A DNA stretch of 64,000 bases from Bacteroidaceae bacterium (GTDB lineage Bacteria > Bacteroidota > Bacteroidia > Bacteroidales > Bacteroidaceae): positions 1-64,000 of the forward strand of contig JAFYYH010000004.1 in NCBI GenBank assembly GCA_017557635.1, given 5' to 3'. A program made the position numbers and the translations under genes. The notes beneath the pieces are model-generated. The model did no database searches. It was not told the DNA's origin and was given only the letters and a program-made list of their open reading frames with translations. Below, one piece after another: positions 62,511 through 64,000 of this stretch. Each line of letters starts with the position of its first letter. Positions within the stretch are counted from its first letter, which is position 1.

Positions 62511-62741
62511 TTACTCACCCATAACAGCGTTGAGGCAAGGAGTGCAAGCAAGTGCAACATCAATTGATGATGCTATTGCAGCGATAATTGAACCAACCAG
62601 GGTAAAGGCTGAACCTTCGGCAATTAAAATACCGGCCTGTGCAAGTGCTCTGTAGCAATTGAGGCAAACATCCTGCTTGAGTGCATCCGGATTCCAACCA
62701 CCTGAAATTTCCACCATCTGATCATTAGTCAATGTAATCAT
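62511..62741 (-). CDS. Double-glycine-leader peptide precursor (third)
   Basis: 76 aa. Leader MITLTNDQMVEISGG (15 residues; Leu, Met, Ile at -12, -7, -4 and Gly-Gly, as in C39 substrates), predicted mature peptide 61 aa starting WNPDALKQDV. Two CxxC motifs, CLNC (26-29) and CTPC (66-69), flank a hydrophobic, Gly/Ala-rich helix (VGSIIAAIASSIDV). Closely related to the two upstream copies. It may be a bacteriocin or signalling peptide; activity cannot be read from sequence. Confidence 0.88.
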   Translation of the reverse strand: MITLTNDQMVEISGGWNPDALKQDVCLNCYRALAQAGILIAEGSAFTLVGSIIAAIASSIDVALACTPCLNAVMGE

Positions 62742-62803
62742 AATAATTAAGTTTTAAAAAGTTAATAAATAATTGATAATTAATGAATTATATAAATAAT
62801 ACA

Positions 62804-63034
62804 TTACTCTGCCATAACTGCATCAACGCAAGGCTTGCAGCTTGTATAAATGTCCAATGAATGAATCAGAGCAGCAATAAGGCAACCTACAAAGGAGAGA
62901 GTTGCACTCTTTGCAACTGTCATGCCGGCCTCAATGAGGGCTCTATAGCAATTAAGGCAAACGTCCTGCTCAAGAGCATCCCAGTTCATACCACCTGCAA
63001 TTTCTACCATCTGATCATTAGTTAATGTTGTCAT
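62804..63034 (-). CDS. Double-glycine-leader peptide precursor (second)
   Basis: 76 aa. Leader MTTLTNDQMVEIAGG, mature part starting MNWDALEQDV (61 aa). CxxC motifs CLNC (26-29) and CKPC (66-69), and a fifth Cys in the central hydrophobic stretch (SFVGCLIAALIH) that the other copies lack. It ends CVDAVMAE. Tandem duplicate about 290 bases from its neighbours, with a similar AT-rich leader (CATAATAATTTAAG reading on the plus strand). Confidence 0.88.
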   Translation of the reverse strand: MTTLTNDQMVEIAGGMNWDALEQDVCLNCYRALIEAGMTVAKSATLSFVGCLIAALIHSLDIYTSCKPCVDAVMAE

Positions 63035-63098
63035 AATAATTTAAGTTTTAAAAAGTTGATAATAAGTTGATAATAAATAGTTTAGTTAAATAAATGAA

Positions 63099-63335
63099 TT
63101 ACTCTCCGATAACGGCCTGTACGCAAGGCTTGCAGCTCAGGTAAACGTCGCTTCCAATTACCAGCGCAGCAATGATAGCGCCTACAACGGTCGCTGCTGA
63201 ACCCTCGGCAATTGCAACACCGGCCTCAAGAAGTGCTCTGTAGCAGTTAAGGCAAACCTCCTCACCCAGTGCATCGGGATTCCAAGTCCAACCACCTGCA
63301 ATTTCTACCATCTGATCATTTGTTAATGTTGTCAT
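63099..63335 (-). CDS. Double-glycine-leader peptide precursor (first)
   Basis: 78 aa. Leader MTTLTNDQMVEIAGG, mature part starting WTWNPDALGEEV (63 aa). CxxC motifs CLNC (28-31) and CKPC (68-71), a central helix with small residues (GSAATVVGAIIAALV) and end CVQAVIGE. First of the three tandem copies in transcription order. The leader is almost identical in all three while the mature parts differ mainly in the central helix, indicating selection to keep the processing signal. Confidence 0.88.
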   Translation of the reverse strand: MTTLTNDQMVEIAGGWTWNPDALGEEVCLNCYRALLEAGVAIAEGSAATVVGAIIAALVIGSDVYLSCKPCVQAVIGE

Positions 63336-63410
63336 AATAATTTAAGTTTTAAAAGTTAATAATAAGTTGATTATAAATTAATTAGTTAAGTTTTTGCAAA
63401 CAAGGACCCA

Positions 63411-63998
63411 TCAGAAGGCTATTATGGTCGATACTGCAACGAACAGCAGCATCATTACTCCGTATGTCTTCAATACAAAGGAGATTGACTCCATGAATGA
63501 GTATTTAAAGTTTCTGTGAACCAGGAATCCCAGGAAGAGCATGTACAGTATCTCCTGAAGGTTTACTGAGAGCAACAGAATGTACAACCAGGTCTGGGTC
63601 TCCTTCAATGCTGCGGCATCAAACCAGTGCAGCAGGGACATTGATTCAAAAAGACTCTGTGAATGTTGTTCCAATGTGACAATGTCAACTGTTGACATGG
63701 CGGCATAGAACAGGATGAAAACCAACATGGATTTTACTGAAACCATCCAACAGGTAGAGAATTCCTTCTTTCCGGCAGGTGACTTGACCATCTGTACCAC
63801 ATAGAAGCAAACACTAACTGCAACTATGCGTACAATGATCTCCAGCGGTTTCTCCAGATAAACAATCCATTTGCTCCTCTGAATGGACTCCAATACCATT
63901 GCTACTATGTCGGCGGGAGCCTCAGGATCCAGTTTCTCAAATAGTACGGGAAAAACTATTTTGTTCTCAAGATACAGGAAGACAGTGGCAATCAGCAT
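63411..63998 (-). CDS. Multi-pass membrane protein (possibly partial)
   Basis: 195 aa to the last visible Met (MLIATVFLYLENKIVFPVLF); the true start may lie beyond the window. Five or so hydrophobic segments (about 1-16, 48-66, 82-100, 128-150, 170-192), no recognised family. It is just upstream of the precursor genes on the same strand (75 bases), so it may be part of the locus, for example an immunity or accessory membrane protein (inference). Confidence 0.6.
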   Translation of the reverse strand: MLIATVFLYLENKIVFPVLFEKLDPEAPADIVAMVLESIQRSKWIVYLEKPLEIIVRIVAVSVCFYVVQMVKSPAGKKEFSTCWMVSVKSMLVFILFYAAMSTVDIVTLEQHSQSLFESMSLLHWFDAAALKETQTWLYILLLSVNLQEILYMLFLGFLVHRNFKYSFMESISFVLKTYGVMMLLFVAVSTIIAF

Positions 63999-64000
63999 AT

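Noticed and set aside
47292-63998. Treating the RND pump as part of the peptide export operon
   Set aside because: A strong terminator (57221-57254) and a consensus promoter for the DUF3244 gene separate them; a functional link remains possible but is not shown.

Overview
The window looks like a chromosomal segment of a Bacteroidales bacterium (Bacteroides/Prevotella-like; species not resolvable by eye). Three things support this. Gene starts are repeatedly preceded by the Bacteroidota promoter TTG(N19-20)TAnnTTTG instead of a sigma70 promoter. The protein families are Bacteroidota-typical (VirE-N/DUF3987/DUF3853 module, DUF3109, DUF3244, SufBCDS, FISUMP, SusC-type plug domains). The tRNA genes do not encode CCA.

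Layout. 1-7738: one end of an integrative element inserted at the 3' end of tRNA-Val(GAC). It holds a tyrosine integrase, an unknown 223-aa gene, DUF3853, VirE-N and PriCT-2/DUF3987 genes and, near the window edge, a DUF4062/ATPase gene broken by a nonsense codon. It also carries an array of eleven 11-bp repeats. 7834-14120: a lipoprotein and DUF3109 pair, DUF456, a secreted esterase, and a BlaI/BlaR1-type (M56) sensor pair with two dyad operators. 14166-18704: flavodiiron protein and rubredoxin (divergent, O2/NO detoxification), NhaA and phosphoglycerate mutase. 18726-31487: a lipoprotein, then one long minus-strand run rimP-nusA-infB-cvpA-sufB-sufC-sufD-sufS, then a secreted SGNH esterase. 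31588-36256: a small membrane ORF, S41 protease, tRNA-Asn, NhaC, GDP-mannose pyrophosphorylase and tRNA-Leu.

36429-43640 is an accessory island of secreted proteins: DUF4419, FISUMP, an RHS-like lipoprotein, and several small proteins that look like the N-terminal carboxypeptidase-regulatory and plug domains of SusC/TonB receptors without any barrel. They form four minus-strand transcription units. All four have the same promoter geometry: an 11-bp-period direct repeat (GCGTTGCAAAA ACGTTGCAA) exactly 30 bp from the -7 box and 7 bp upstream of the -33 box. This is a strong candidate for an undescribed regulon. A hicB gene with a damaged hicA sits inside the island.

43736-47257: a DUF4160/DUF2442 pair, GNAT acetyltransferase, bile acid:Na+ symporter family protein, and a YARHG protein. 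47292-56566: two tandem RND permeases, adaptor, TolC and a DUF1573 lipoprotein. 56729-57121: DUF3244 protein with its own consensus promoter. 57424-63998: a second candidate system, a double-glycine-leader peptide locus. It has three tandem precursors, each with two CxxC motifs, followed by a thioredoxin-like protein, a C39-peptidase ABC exporter, an O-antigen-ligase-like membrane protein and a TPR protein in overlapping genes, closed by an intrinsic terminator. A membrane protein gene upstream is cut by the window edge.
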